Of a stretch of DNA of 64,000 nucleotides, positions 51,220-59,834 are shown piece by piece; the stretch's first letter is position 1, and each line of letters begins with the position of its first letter. The DNA is from an uncultured Bacilli bacterium (GTDB lineage: Bacteria; Bacillota_I; Bacilli_A; RF39; UBA660). The position numbers and the translations under genes are program-made. The stretch is from assembly GCA_934130375.1 (NCBI GenBank), contig CAKOXW010000004.1, positions 34,170-98,169 on the forward strand, in the 5' to 3' direction. The notes beneath the pieces are model-generated. The model was given only the letters and a program-made list of their open reading frames with translations, ran no database searches and had not been told where the DNA came from.

Positions 51220-52335
51220 TTATTCACATACTTCAGTCACATTACTTGGATAACTATAATTACTATCTTCCATAATTGGATTACCATCAAACACATAACA
51301 TCCAAGAGTTATCGGTGTATCAGGAAATGCAATTGAAGATATTTGATTTTCTGCAAATGCTACATCTCCTATTGAAGTAACATTTGATGGTATTGTAATA
51401 TTTGCTAATTTGTTACTTCTAAATGCATCTCTACCTATGCTTGTCACTGAATTTGGTATTACCACTGAAGTTAATCCTAAACCTTCAAGAGCTGCTCCAA
51501 GTGGTTTTACCACATAACTATTATTAGAATTATAACTTAATAAACTCACTTTATAATCATTATTATATGCAGTACCTGTTGGTATAACACCATTTTTTGT
51601 AAATGCATAATCTCCAATAGCAACAACTGCCTTACCATCTATTTGTGTTGGTATTACTACATCAGTTCCTCCACCATTTTCATATGTTACCTTTAATCCG
51701 GCATTCTCATAATCTTTTGGTGGTATATCTTCAGCCAACACTAGACTTTTTAATGAAAAAACATCTTCATCATTTGTTATTGAACCTCCAGTACACAACG
51801 TTGTTGCTTGTTCTTCAGTTAAACCCATTGTTTGAAAGTAACTTGTGCACTTATTCATATCCTTTACTTCAACATTTGCAGCCCCGACTTGATAACCAGT
51901 TATTGATATACCGCCTTCTACTTCTTCATAACTAAAATACTTAGCAGCAGTTTCAACAATTTCTTTCTTAACACTTGATTTTGCACTATCTTTAGTTCCA
52001 TCTACAACTTCTAAGCCTTCAAACTTCCCCTTACCTACTATTGTTACTTTCGCATTTCCCTTACTATCAAAAGTAATATTACAACTTTCATAATCATTTG
52101 AACTTATCTTAGCAACATCACTACATTTTATTGTACTTGAACCATCTAATACTTGATTTTCAGTATATTTCTTTTCTGCTTGACTTGCTATTAACTTTGC
52201 AGTTGTTTCTAATGATGCTTCCTTAGAATTCTTAATTACATCACTTATTTTTGGCATTGCAATAATTAGTATAACTGCTAATATTACTATTACTGCTAAT
52301 AATTCCACTAAAGTAAAACCTCTCTTTTTCTTCAT
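51220..52335 (-). CDS. Pilin-like protein with BspA-type leucine-rich repeats
   Basis: A 371-residue protein. Prepilin signal KKKRGFTLVELLAVIVILAVILIIAMPKI, nearly identical to the paralogue at 46064, then a pilin-like domain to about residue 115. The C-terminal 160 residues are LRR_5/BspA repeats (VVAIGDYAFTKN, LTSVVIPNSVTSIGRDAF, LANITIPSNVTSIGDVAF), a surface-adhesion fold. GAGGAGG precedes the ATG. The promoter contains a G8 tract, so expression may be switched on and off. Confidence 0.87.
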   Translation of the reverse strand: MKKKRGFTLVELLAVIVILAVILIIAMPKISDVIKNSKEASLETTAKLIASQAEKKYTENQVLDGSSTIKCSDVAKISSNDYESCNITFDSKGNAKVTIVGKGKFEGLEVVDGTKDSAKSSVKKEIVETAAKYFSYEEVEGGISITGYQVGAANVEVKDMNKCTSYFQTMGLTEEQATTLCTGGSITNDEDVFSLKSLVLAEDIPPKDYENAGLKVTYENGGGTDVVIPTQIDGKAVVAIGDYAFTKNGVIPTGTAYNNDYKVSLLSYNSNNSYVVKPLGAALEGLGLTSVVIPNSVTSIGRDAFRSNKLANITIPSNVTSIGDVAFAENQISSIAFPDTPITLGCYVFDGNPIMEDSNYSYPSNVTEVCE

Positions 52336-52361
52336 AATTTCCTCCTCTATTATACAAGGTT

Positions 52362-52392
52362 ATTATAGCATAACACCCCCCCCATTTGGCAA
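52362..52392 (-). promoter_or_regulatory. Promoter with G8 tract in spacer
   Basis: On the minus strand -35 TTGCCA (52392-52387), a 19-bp spacer containing eight G (52383-52376), and -10 TATAAT (52367-52362). Loss of two G would give the ideal 17-bp spacer. Confidence 0.7.
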
Positions 52393-52561
52393 TGGACGGA
52401 GGCGTTTTTTAGGCCTATTTTTGACGAAAATTTACAAAATTTTTAACATTTTGTATCAAATATACTACTTTTTTGCTAATTATAACGGGATGTTACATCT
52501 ATTTAAAATAAAACCTATAATCTTTAAATTATACATTTATAAAAATTAATTATAAACTTTC

Positions 52562-52578
52562 TTAAGCCCACGAATACA
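52562..52578 (-). repeat. Post-terminator repeat copy 5
   Basis: Minus strand TGTATTCGTGGGCTTAAGAA directly after the T tract of the cadA terminator. Confidence 0.9.
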
Positions 52579-52621
52579 TAAAAAAATACTCTTAGTTATT
52601 TTTCAATATTCTAAGAGTATT
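52578..52621 (-). terminator. Terminator of arsR-cadA operon
   Basis: AATACTCTTAG pairs with CTAAGAGTATT around a 15-nt loop, followed by seven T on the minus strand. Confidence 0.85.
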
Positions 52622-54616
52622 TAAAATACATAATATTGTTACACCAACATCCGCAAAAACAGCAACAAACATAGAAGTTAAACCAAGAATTGCAAGAATT
52701 AATACACTTATCTTTATACCAAGCGCAAAAATCAAATTCTCCTTTATAATTCTACTAGTTTTTTTAGATATTTTTATAGCATTTAATATCTTACTAATAT
52801 CATCATTCATAATAACAATATCAGATGCTTCTATAGCAGAATCAGATCCATTTAATCCCATTGAAATTCCTAAATCAGCAAGTTTTACAACAGGAGCATC
52901 ATTTATACCATCACCAACAAAAGCTACTACTCCTGTTTTATTCTTAATAATACGTTCTAAAGAATTATATTTATCTTCAGGTAACATTTCATAATTAACA
53001 TTATCAATACCAACTTTAGACGCTATAGAAATTGCTTTATCTTTACTATCACCAGTAAACATATAAACATTTATACCTAATTCTTTTAATTTACTAATAG
53101 TTTCTATAGTACTATTCTTAATCTCATCTTCTATTAATAAAGACGCTACTACACTATCATTTATAGATAAATATATATTATTATTTACATCCTTAGACTT
53201 ACAAAACTTAGCACTACCTATCTTTACACTATCTTTTCTATAAGTAAAACTTATACCACTTCCAGATACTTCCTTAAAGTTCTTAACACAAGAAAAATCT
53301 ACTTCACCTTTATATTTCTTTAAGATGGATTTTGCAATTGGATGATTAGATAATGCTTCACCACTAGCAAATATTTCCATAATTTTATCTTCATTATATT
53401 CTTTATCATAAATATTAATTTTAGATATACAAAACTCACCTGTTGTAATAGTTCCTGTTTTATCAAATGCTATATCAGAAATATCTTTAATACTATCTAA
53501 ATAATTACTACCCTTTACTAAGATACCCTCTTTAGATGCTCTACCAATACCTGAAAAATAAGATAAAGGAACTGATATTGCTATCGCACAAGGACATGAT
53601 ATAACTAATATTGTAAGACCTTTATAAATACATTCTGATAATGATAAACTACTAACAAGAGGTAATACAAAAGACACTAAAAGAGCAATTATTATTACAG
53701 CAAGAGTATACTTAGAAGAATATTTAGAAACTATAGTCTCAGTTTTAGTCTTTCTCTCAGTAGCATTTTCTACTAACTCAAGTATCTTACTAACAGTAGA
53801 ATCCTTATATAAAGAAGTAACTTTAATTTCAAGAATATCCCCTTTATTAATACTACCAGATAAAACATCACTACCTTGTTTTACAGACACAGGAATAGAC
53901 TCGCCAGTTAAAAAACTAGTATCCACTAAAGAATTACCCTTAATAACTATGCCATCTAAAGGTACCCTTTCACCTTCTTTTACTACTATAATATCACCAA
54001 TAGATACTTCGGTAGTGGGTACTTTTTTAATCTTATTATTTACTTTTAAATTAGATAATTCCTCCTTGATATTCATAAGTTTAGAAACAGAATTACGACT
54101 TCTAGCAACCGCTTTTGCCTCAAGCATTTTTCCTAATTCATATAGAAAAATTACCATTAACCCTTCATGATGCTTACCAAGCAAAAACGCTCCAATTGCA
54201 GAAATGCTTACTAATAAGTTCTCATTTATTTTTCTATTTTTTAATTGTTTTAATGCTGTTAACAAAGTTTTATATATTAGTATGATGTACGCTATAACTA
54301 TAAGTATCATATTAACTGGACTTATCTTTATTACAATTCCTAAAATGCCAATAACCGCACCAATTAATAATCTATAAACATCCTTGTTATTATCACTTTC
54401 AATTCTCTCTTCACTTAAAATTGCATTAGGTTCAATCATTGCAACTATTTCTTTAACATAAGAAAAAGCATCATCCATATCTGTTTCTATAGTTATTGTT
54501 GAAGTATTAAAATTAACTACTGCTTTATTAATTTTTTTATCTTCATTTAAACTTTTCTCTACTTCACGTGCACAATTCGCACAATCTAAGTTTTTAATGT
54601 TAAATTTATATTTCAT
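52592..54616 (-). CDS. cadA: Heavy-metal P1B-type ATPase (Cd/Zn exporter)
   Basis: A 674-residue P1B ATPase. N-terminal HMA domain with DCANCAREV (CxxC), transport motif SCPCAIAISVP (CPC), phosphorylation motif DKTGTIT, SNHPIAK (HP locus) and GDGINDAPVV. CPC without extra Cys pairs and the CadC-like regulator upstream point to export of Cd(II), Zn(II) or Pb(II). Starts 8 bp after the regulator gene on the same strand. Confidence 0.93.
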   Translation of the reverse strand: MKYKFNIKNLDCANCAREVEKSLNEDKKINKAVVNFNTSTITIETDMDDAFSYVKEIVAMIEPNAILSEERIESDNNKDVYRLLIGAVIGILGIVIKISPVNMILIVIAYIILIYKTLLTALKQLKNRKINENLLVSISAIGAFLLGKHHEGLMVIFLYELGKMLEAKAVARSRNSVSKLMNIKEELSNLKVNNKIKKVPTTEVSIGDIIVVKEGERVPLDGIVIKGNSLVDTSFLTGESIPVSVKQGSDVLSGSINKGDILEIKVTSLYKDSTVSKILELVENATERKTKTETIVSKYSSKYTLAVIIIALLVSFVLPLVSSLSLSECIYKGLTILVISCPCAIAISVPLSYFSGIGRASKEGILVKGSNYLDSIKDISDIAFDKTGTITTGEFCISKINIYDKEYNEDKIMEIFASGEALSNHPIAKSILKKYKGEVDFSCVKNFKEVSGSGISFTYRKDSVKIGSAKFCKSKDVNNNIYLSINDSVVASLLIEDEIKNSTIETISKLKELGINVYMFTGDSKDKAISIASKVGIDNVNYEMLPEDKYNSLERIIKNKTGVVAFVGDGINDAPVVKLADLGISMGLNGSDSAIEASDIVIMNDDISKILNAIKISKKTSRIIKENLIFALGIKISVLILAILGLTSMFVAVFADVGVTILCILNTLRILKNN

Positions 54617-54624
54617 TTTATAAC

Positions 54625-54987
54625 CTACTTTCTATGATTAATATGCTCTAAACCAATTTCAAATAATTTTACTATATGCTCATCATCCAAAGTATAGTAA
54701 ACTTCTTTACCACTCTTTCTACACTTAACTACTCCACTTCTTCTTAAAGTAGCAAGTTGATGAGATACTGCAGACTTAGTCATATGAAGAACATTAGCAA
54801 TATCACACACACACATTTCTTTTTTATCAAGCGCAAACAATATATGACACCTTGTCGTATCCCCTATTAACTTAAATAAATCAGCAAGATTATTAAATGT
54901 GTACTCATCAGGCATACTATTTTTTACTTCATTAACCAAATTATCATGAATTACATTACAATCACACACAAATTCGTTCTTAGACAT
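54625..54987 (-). CDS. ArsR/SmtB-family metal sensor (CadC-like)
   Basis: A 120-residue winged-helix repressor. N-terminal Cys pair CDC, the ELCVCD-like MCVCDIA on the alpha-3 helix, recognition helix HMTKSAVSHQLATLRRSG, and wing VVKCRKSGKEVYYTL. The four Cys match the alpha-3N Cd/Pb site of CadC, while the C-terminal HIVKLFEIGLEHINH can form the Zn alpha-5 site. GGAGG precedes the ATG. Expected to repress itself and cadA until metal binds. Confidence 0.92.
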   Translation of the reverse strand: MSKNEFVCDCNVIHDNLVNEVKNSMPDEYTFNNLADLFKLIGDTTRCHILFALDKKEMCVCDIANVLHMTKSAVSHQLATLRRSGVVKCRKSGKEVYYTLDDEHIVKLFEIGLEHINHRK

Positions 54988-55011
54988 ATTTCCTCCATAA
55001 TTGAATATTCG

Positions 55012-55035
55012 TTCAACTATTATATTATAGTTGAA
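55012..55035 (-). promoter_or_regulatory. ArsR-type operator over -10 element
   Basis: Perfect inverted repeat TTCAACTAT-AATATA-ATAGTTGAA whose centre carries TATAAT on the minus strand, 25 bp before the regulator ATG. A second half-site (TTGAATATTCGTTCAA region) adjoins. Position and symmetry match ArsR/CadC operators. Confidence 0.8.
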
Positions 55036-55137
55036 TACTCACTCACATGTCAATAAGTATTATGAAATATATTAAAAAGCTAAATATATATTTGTGTAAT
55101 TTTATAATAAGTTTGCACTATAAAAATGATATCAACA

Positions 55138-55170
55138 TAAAAAAGTTGCACAAATGTACAACTAATTTTT
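55138..55170. terminator. Bidirectional terminator
   Basis: AGTTG-c-ACA / TGT-a-CAACT stem with A and T flanks. Ends the glycosyltransferase gene. Confidence 0.75.
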
Positions 55171-56355
55171 TTTATGTTCAATTTTATCCCAACCTAAGTT
55201 TCTATCAAAAAGAAGCACTAAAACGCATATTAAATAACTTGCTAAGAAAATTGGATTATAAAATATTACTTTAATTCTCATTTTAGAACTCATATTTAAA
55301 TGCATCTTTTCTTTCATAATCATTATAAATGTAAATACAAAAAGCACTATATAAATAGATAAAAGTATTACAACAAGGTATTTTAAGAATACATTAAATG
55401 GCTTAGTAATTAATGCATTTATTAAAAATAGAAGTACACCAACTATTATACTTATTATTGGTTTAATCCCTATAAACCCATTTATCTTAGATGATGAATT
55501 AGGTCCTTCAATAATATTTTCATTATACATATTAGAAATATATTTACATCTTGCTTGAAAATAACCCTTTGCCCATCTTGCTCTTTGTTTAATTGATACG
55601 ATAAATGAAGTTGGTTGTTCGTCACAAAATATTGCTTTTTTATTATAAGTACTTGTTAAATCATTAAATGTACTATAAAGAGTAAACTCATAATCTTCTG
55701 TCAAAGTATGAAATATAAATCCTTCCCATTTTTCAATTAAATACCCTCTAATATAATATCCAGTTCCAGAAATAGTTAAACTATTATGATATTTTACTTT
55801 CATCTCATTTGCAATAGTATTTACCATTGAAAAAGTAAGAGAAGATGCTGCACTAACTAAATTATTGCTATTCTTAGTATTTCTATAACCAATACCTATA
55901 TCATACCCTTTATTTATTGATTTCTCCATTTCTTTAATATAATTCTTATCAAGAACGTTATCTGCATCAAATATAAAATAAGCATCATATCTAATATTTT
56001 TAGATAATATTTCTTTAACCGCATCGTCAAGAGCATAACCCTTTCTTTTTTTTGTTAAATCATGCCTAAGCACTATATTCATATTATGTTTCCTAGTTAT
56101 ATCAACAGTTTTATCAGACATACTCTCAACTATTACATATACATCCTTAGAATTAATCTTTCTAGTTTGATTATCAATACTAGTAAGCAACCCATCTATT
56201 ACCCGAGATTCATCCCTTGCTGGTATTAATATAGCATATCTTCCGTTATTTTCCCTCTTTACTGGTTTTAATTTATTAGTTTTCATTATAAATATACCAA
56301 ATATAAAAGAAACAATTCCAATTATTATTAAAGCAATACTTATTATTTCAATCAT
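55162..56355 (-). CDS. Membrane glycosyltransferase family 2
   Basis: A 397-residue GT2 enzyme. One N-terminal helix, catalytic domain with LIPARDESRVIDGLL, FIFDADNVLD (DxD), LTEDYEFTL (TED) and KQRARWAKGYF (QxxRW), then three to four C-terminal helices. This is the layout of processive or polyprenyl-linked glycosyltransferases such as those for exopolysaccharides. A hairpin lies between the AAGGTG sequence at 56388-56383 and the ATG. Acts near the OatA-like gene upstream, but transcription units appear separate. Confidence 0.87.
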   Translation of the reverse strand: MIEIISIALIIIGIVSFIFGIFIMKTNKLKPVKRENNGRYAILIPARDESRVIDGLLTSIDNQTRKINSKDVYVIVESMSDKTVDITRKHNMNIVLRHDLTKKRKGYALDDAVKEILSKNIRYDAYFIFDADNVLDKNYIKEMEKSINKGYDIGIGYRNTKNSNNLVSAASSLTFSMVNTIANEMKVKYHNSLTISGTGYYIRGYLIEKWEGFIFHTLTEDYEFTLYSTFNDLTSTYNKKAIFCDEQPTSFIVSIKQRARWAKGYFQARCKYISNMYNENIIEGPNSSSKINGFIGIKPIISIIVGVLLFLINALITKPFNVFLKYLVVILLSIYIVLFVFTFIMIMKEKMHLNMSSKMRIKVIFYNPIFLASYLICVLVLLFDRNLGWDKIEHKKN

Positions 56356-56488
56356 AATTATGCCGAGAATAAGTCTCGACTACACCTTCTTTCTTTTTTT
56401 AGTATAAGTTTTTTATTATGTTATAAAACTAGCATATCAATATGATTATACAAAAAAGATATTGTTTTAGCAATAATGCCAACATTAT

Positions 56489-58675
56489 CTATTTTAGATT
56501 TTCAATAATAAGTTCGTTTAATCTTTTATTACCATCATTTGTTAAATGTACCTTATCTTTCATTAAATATTCAGGATGATTTTCAATTTCTTTATAAAAT
56601 TCTATTGTACTAATTTTAGATTTATCAATATCAATATTGTCTACTAAAACTACATATAATTTATAATTAGAAAGCATAGTTATAATTTCGTTATATTGCT
56701 CATTTGATAATTCAAAATTCTTATCGAATACTAAAACAACTTTATAATTTAAATTTTTTCTATTTATTGCTTCGCTTAATTCTTCTTTTAATATCTCAAA
56801 ATTATAATCCTTGTTGATACTATAACTAGCATCCTTAACATTTATATAATCAAATATGTTTAAAAGTAAATCATTACCATAAAAACTAATTCTATTTTTA
56901 TACTTTTCTTCAAATTCATTAGTTACTTTATTAATTGAAGCATCAATTATATTTAAATAATAATTATAAATACTATCATATATTGCAGTTGCATAAGCAC
57001 TTCTACCTACTTCTGTTAAATGAATACCATCCGCAAAGAAATATTCACTATGCCCTTTAGATATTTTATTCCAATCAATAATATGAAGATTAGAATACTT
57101 TTCTTCTAATATTTTTAATCTATTATTAAAATCTTTCGAATTTGTAGTATTTAACCAAAATATATCTCTACCAGCACAATCTTCCATTATTTTAACTTTG
57201 CAATTATCAGGACAATCACCATTCGCACCTAAATTTATTAAAATAACATCACCTAAAATGTTCTTAGATTTTAAGTCATTTACAATTGGACTAACTTGCC
57301 AATCTGTTCTTGATGTCTTCGCATCAAAATATCCTTTTGGAAAAGTTTTATATAAATCATTTATCGCACCCAGCATAACAGAATCCCCTATACCAGTAAT
57401 ATGCGTATTAGTAACAACATCTTTTAACTTATTTTTGTCTTTTTTTAACTCTTCTATTTTTTGGTTCCAATTTTCCTTTTCCTTAGATAATTCCTCGATA
57501 TATTTCTTCTGATTTTCTTCTATTAGTTTTTGATTTATTGCAAGTTGAGTCTCTAACTCTTTTAATTCCTTAGTATAGTCTGTAGAAGTAATATATTTAT
57601 AACCACCATACAAAGAAATTACTATAAATATAAATAACAATATATACTTTATTAAATTCTTACTTTTAGATTTAAGTGCATAATTTAATAAATATGAAAG
57701 CATTATTGTAATTAGTATTATTACAACTTCCATACCTTGTAGATTAAGAGATTGAAACAAAAATATCACTGGATATTGTATTAAATAAATCTCGTAACTT
57801 ATACTTGACAATGATTTTACTATTTTACGAAATATGTTTAAGTTAGTATCATCATCCATAGTTGCGTACTCAATTAATCTGCAACTTATAAGTGATACCG
57901 CAATCATACTTATTGCAGAATATTTAAAACTACCATCTATAAATATAAATAAGTAAGTAAGAAGAAATAAATACGCAGTAATGACTTTATTTTTTGTTGA
58001 ATTCTTTGTTATATAACTTGGTACGATATTTCCAAAGTATGAGTGAACTAAACCTAACGAAACACCAAATAATAACGAAAATATTCTAGAAAAAGTATTA
58101 TAGTAAGAAAACATTACATTACCGTTTAAACTAACAATATAAAAATATATTGTAGCTGCAATAGAAACAATGATACTTAATGCACAAACAAAGTATTTAT
58201 TTGTTTTACTTTCGATTTTTCTAATAAACATATAAATAAAAGGAAATACTAAATCAAATTGAAATAAAATTGAAATATACCAAAAATGCATAAACGGTGA
58301 TGAGGTATGTCTTTGAAAATAATCAAGGTTAGCACTTAATTGCCAAAAGTTATTATAAGAAAACAATACAGATGTTGTTTCATTTTTTAAATTAAACCAA
58401 TTAATACTTGGAAATAATGATATTATTGATATTGATACAAAAACAACAATGAGAAGTGGCAAATACAACTTAATTAATCTATTTTTATAATAGCCTTTTA
58501 AAGATATTTTATTTTTTTTAAACAAAGAAACACATGAAAGATATCCACTTATAACAAAAAATATGCATACCGCTAAATAGCCACCACTTAAAATATTTAA
58601 ATGGTAGAAAAAAACTGCAATGCATGAAAACAATCTAATTAAATCAATATCTTTGTAGTACTTCTTTACTTCCAT
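56489..58675 (-). CDS. OatA-like acyltransferase with two SGNH-type domains
   Basis: A 728-residue protein. Residues 1-350 are an Acyl_transf_3 membrane domain: DLIRLFSCIAVFFYHL with the catalytic His, FFVISGYL and about ten helices. A coiled coil (about 375-415) leads to an SGNH domain with ITGIGDSVMLGA (Ser block), LINLGANGDC and FFADGIHLTEVG (Asp-x-x-His), as in OatA, which O-acetylates MurNAc. A further 150 residues look like a second SGNH fold, FYGNDLLLN to KDKVHLTNDGNKRL, lacking the Ser. GAGGT precedes the ATG. Confidence 0.87.
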   Translation of the reverse strand: MEVKKYYKDIDLIRLFSCIAVFFYHLNILSGGYLAVCIFFVISGYLSCVSLFKKNKISLKGYYKNRLIKLYLPLLIVVFVSISIISLFPSINWFNLKNETTSVLFSYNNFWQLSANLDYFQRHTSSPFMHFWYISILFQFDLVFPFIYMFIRKIESKTNKYFVCALSIIVSIAATIYFYIVSLNGNVMFSYYNTFSRIFSLLFGVSLGLVHSYFGNIVPSYITKNSTKNKVITAYLFLLTYLFIFIDGSFKYSAISMIAVSLISCRLIEYATMDDDTNLNIFRKIVKSLSSISYEIYLIQYPVIFLFQSLNLQGMEVVIILITIMLSYLLNYALKSKSKNLIKYILLFIFIVISLYGGYKYITSTDYTKELKELETQLAINQKLIEENQKKYIEELSKEKENWNQKIEELKKDKNKLKDVVTNTHITGIGDSVMLGAINDLYKTFPKGYFDAKTSRTDWQVSPIVNDLKSKNILGDVILINLGANGDCPDNCKVKIMEDCAGRDIFWLNTTNSKDFNNRLKILEEKYSNLHIIDWNKISKGHSEYFFADGIHLTEVGRSAYATAIYDSIYNYYLNIIDASINKVTNEFEEKYKNRISFYGNDLLLNIFDYINVKDASYSINKDYNFEILKEELSEAINRKNLNYKVVLVFDKNFELSNEQYNEIITMLSNYKLYVVLVDNIDIDKSKISTIEFYKEIENHPEYLMKDKVHLTNDGNKRLNELIIENLK

Positions 58676-58731
58676 ATTTTACCTCTACTATTATATTAAT
58701 TATATCATAAACAAGACTGCAAAAAATAAAA

Positions 58732-58751
58732 AATATGTCAAATTGACATAT
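58732..58751 (-). terminator. Terminator of metallopeptidase gene
   Basis: AATATGTCAA/TTGACATATT perfect palindrome followed by T on the minus strand. Confidence 0.8.
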
Positions 58752-59773
58752 TAATAATTTAAATTTTTAGAAAGTATTTTATTATTACTAAGAAGTGGAT
58801 GCATAATTATATCACCACTTAAAAATTCTTCATAATTTAACCCTACAAAACCAAGTAATGTTTCAATATCTGCCTCACATCTCGATGTTAAAAAATTATT
58901 GAATTGTTTTAAAAATTTTTCTTTATTTTCACACGTTTCGCATAAATGGAACGCAAAATAATAACCTAATTTATACATCAAATTTTCTCTTAATTCCTTA
59001 GAATAATCACTAAATTCAAAATCATCATCAGTTACTAATTGATATACTCTTGAATTTTTTAATGTTCTTGCGCCTTTTCTATCTATATTTTGAGATATTA
59101 AATAATTAAGAAAATCAATTTCAAAAAAAGTTGATGGAACTTCTAAATATGGATCTCTAATATTTGAATATTTTTTAGATTGAGGAATGATAAATGTATT
59201 AAAATCATAAGCATGTCCTAATTCATGGACCAAGTCTGCAACTACCGATGTATCAATTAGTTCATCATTTAAATATATATACCCATCTTGTATATTAGTT
59301 GAATATATGTAATATCCTTGATAGTTATTACCATGGTTTAATGATATTCTATTTTCATCAAAATGTTTCTTTGCTATCAGATAAGTCTTATTACCAAATG
59401 TACTATAATAAGATAACATAATATCTTTTATTTCGTTCTCATTAAATTGTTTTAAATTACACCAATTTAAGGCATCAAATCCATTTGCATCTAGTCTTTT
59501 AACAAAATTATCAATTCCACGCAAAACGTCTATATTTTTTTTTATGAATTCTAGTAATTTTCTTTTTTCTTTCTTTTCAAACAATCTTATCATTTCATAA
59601 TCTTGTTCTGTTAAATCAACATCTTCATAACCCAAATCAAATAAATCTCTACAAGTTTCATTAAACCAATATAATCTTGCATACTCATATTTAACATCAT
59701 CTTTTCTACCATTTTCTACATAACTTCTTAATCTTTTTAAATCGTTTGTTAATAACTTTTTATCTATATTCAT
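58751..59773 (-). CDS. M3-like metallopeptidase domain protein
   Basis: A 340-residue protein. The zinc site is DLVHELGHAYDF near residue 187, with the third ligand probably in YLEVPSTFFEIDFLNYL about 30 residues on (E-x-P-S-x-F-x-E, the pattern of M3/oligoendopeptidase-F enzymes). The family is normally 560 residues or more; this one is short but keeps the core. AGGTGG precedes the ATG at 59773. Follows the HEPN-like gene by 61 bp on the same strand, so the pair may be one unit. Confidence 0.8.
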   Translation of the reverse strand: MNIDKKLLTNDLKRLRSYVENGRKDDVKYEYARLYWFNETCRDLFDLGYEDVDLTEQDYEMIRLFEKKEKRKLLEFIKKNIDVLRGIDNFVKRLDANGFDALNWCNLKQFNENEIKDIMLSYYSTFGNKTYLIAKKHFDENRISLNHGNNYQGYYIYSTNIQDGYIYLNDELIDTSVVADLVHELGHAYDFNTFIIPQSKKYSNIRDPYLEVPSTFFEIDFLNYLISQNIDRKGARTLKNSRVYQLVTDDDFEFSDYSKELRENLMYKLGYYFAFHLCETCENKEKFLKQFNNFLTSRCEADIETLLGFVGLNYEEFLSGDIIMHPLLSNNKILSKNLNY

Positions 59774-59834
59774 AATACCACCTACTTTATTAATTATTAA
59801 GCAAGCATCACTTATACTATTAAAACCCCTACCA

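Noticed and set aside
46064..52335. Complete diversity-generating retroelement in the window
   Set aside because: No reverse transcriptase frame and no A-rich template copy of 46138-46234 was seen on either strand; only a target is claimed.
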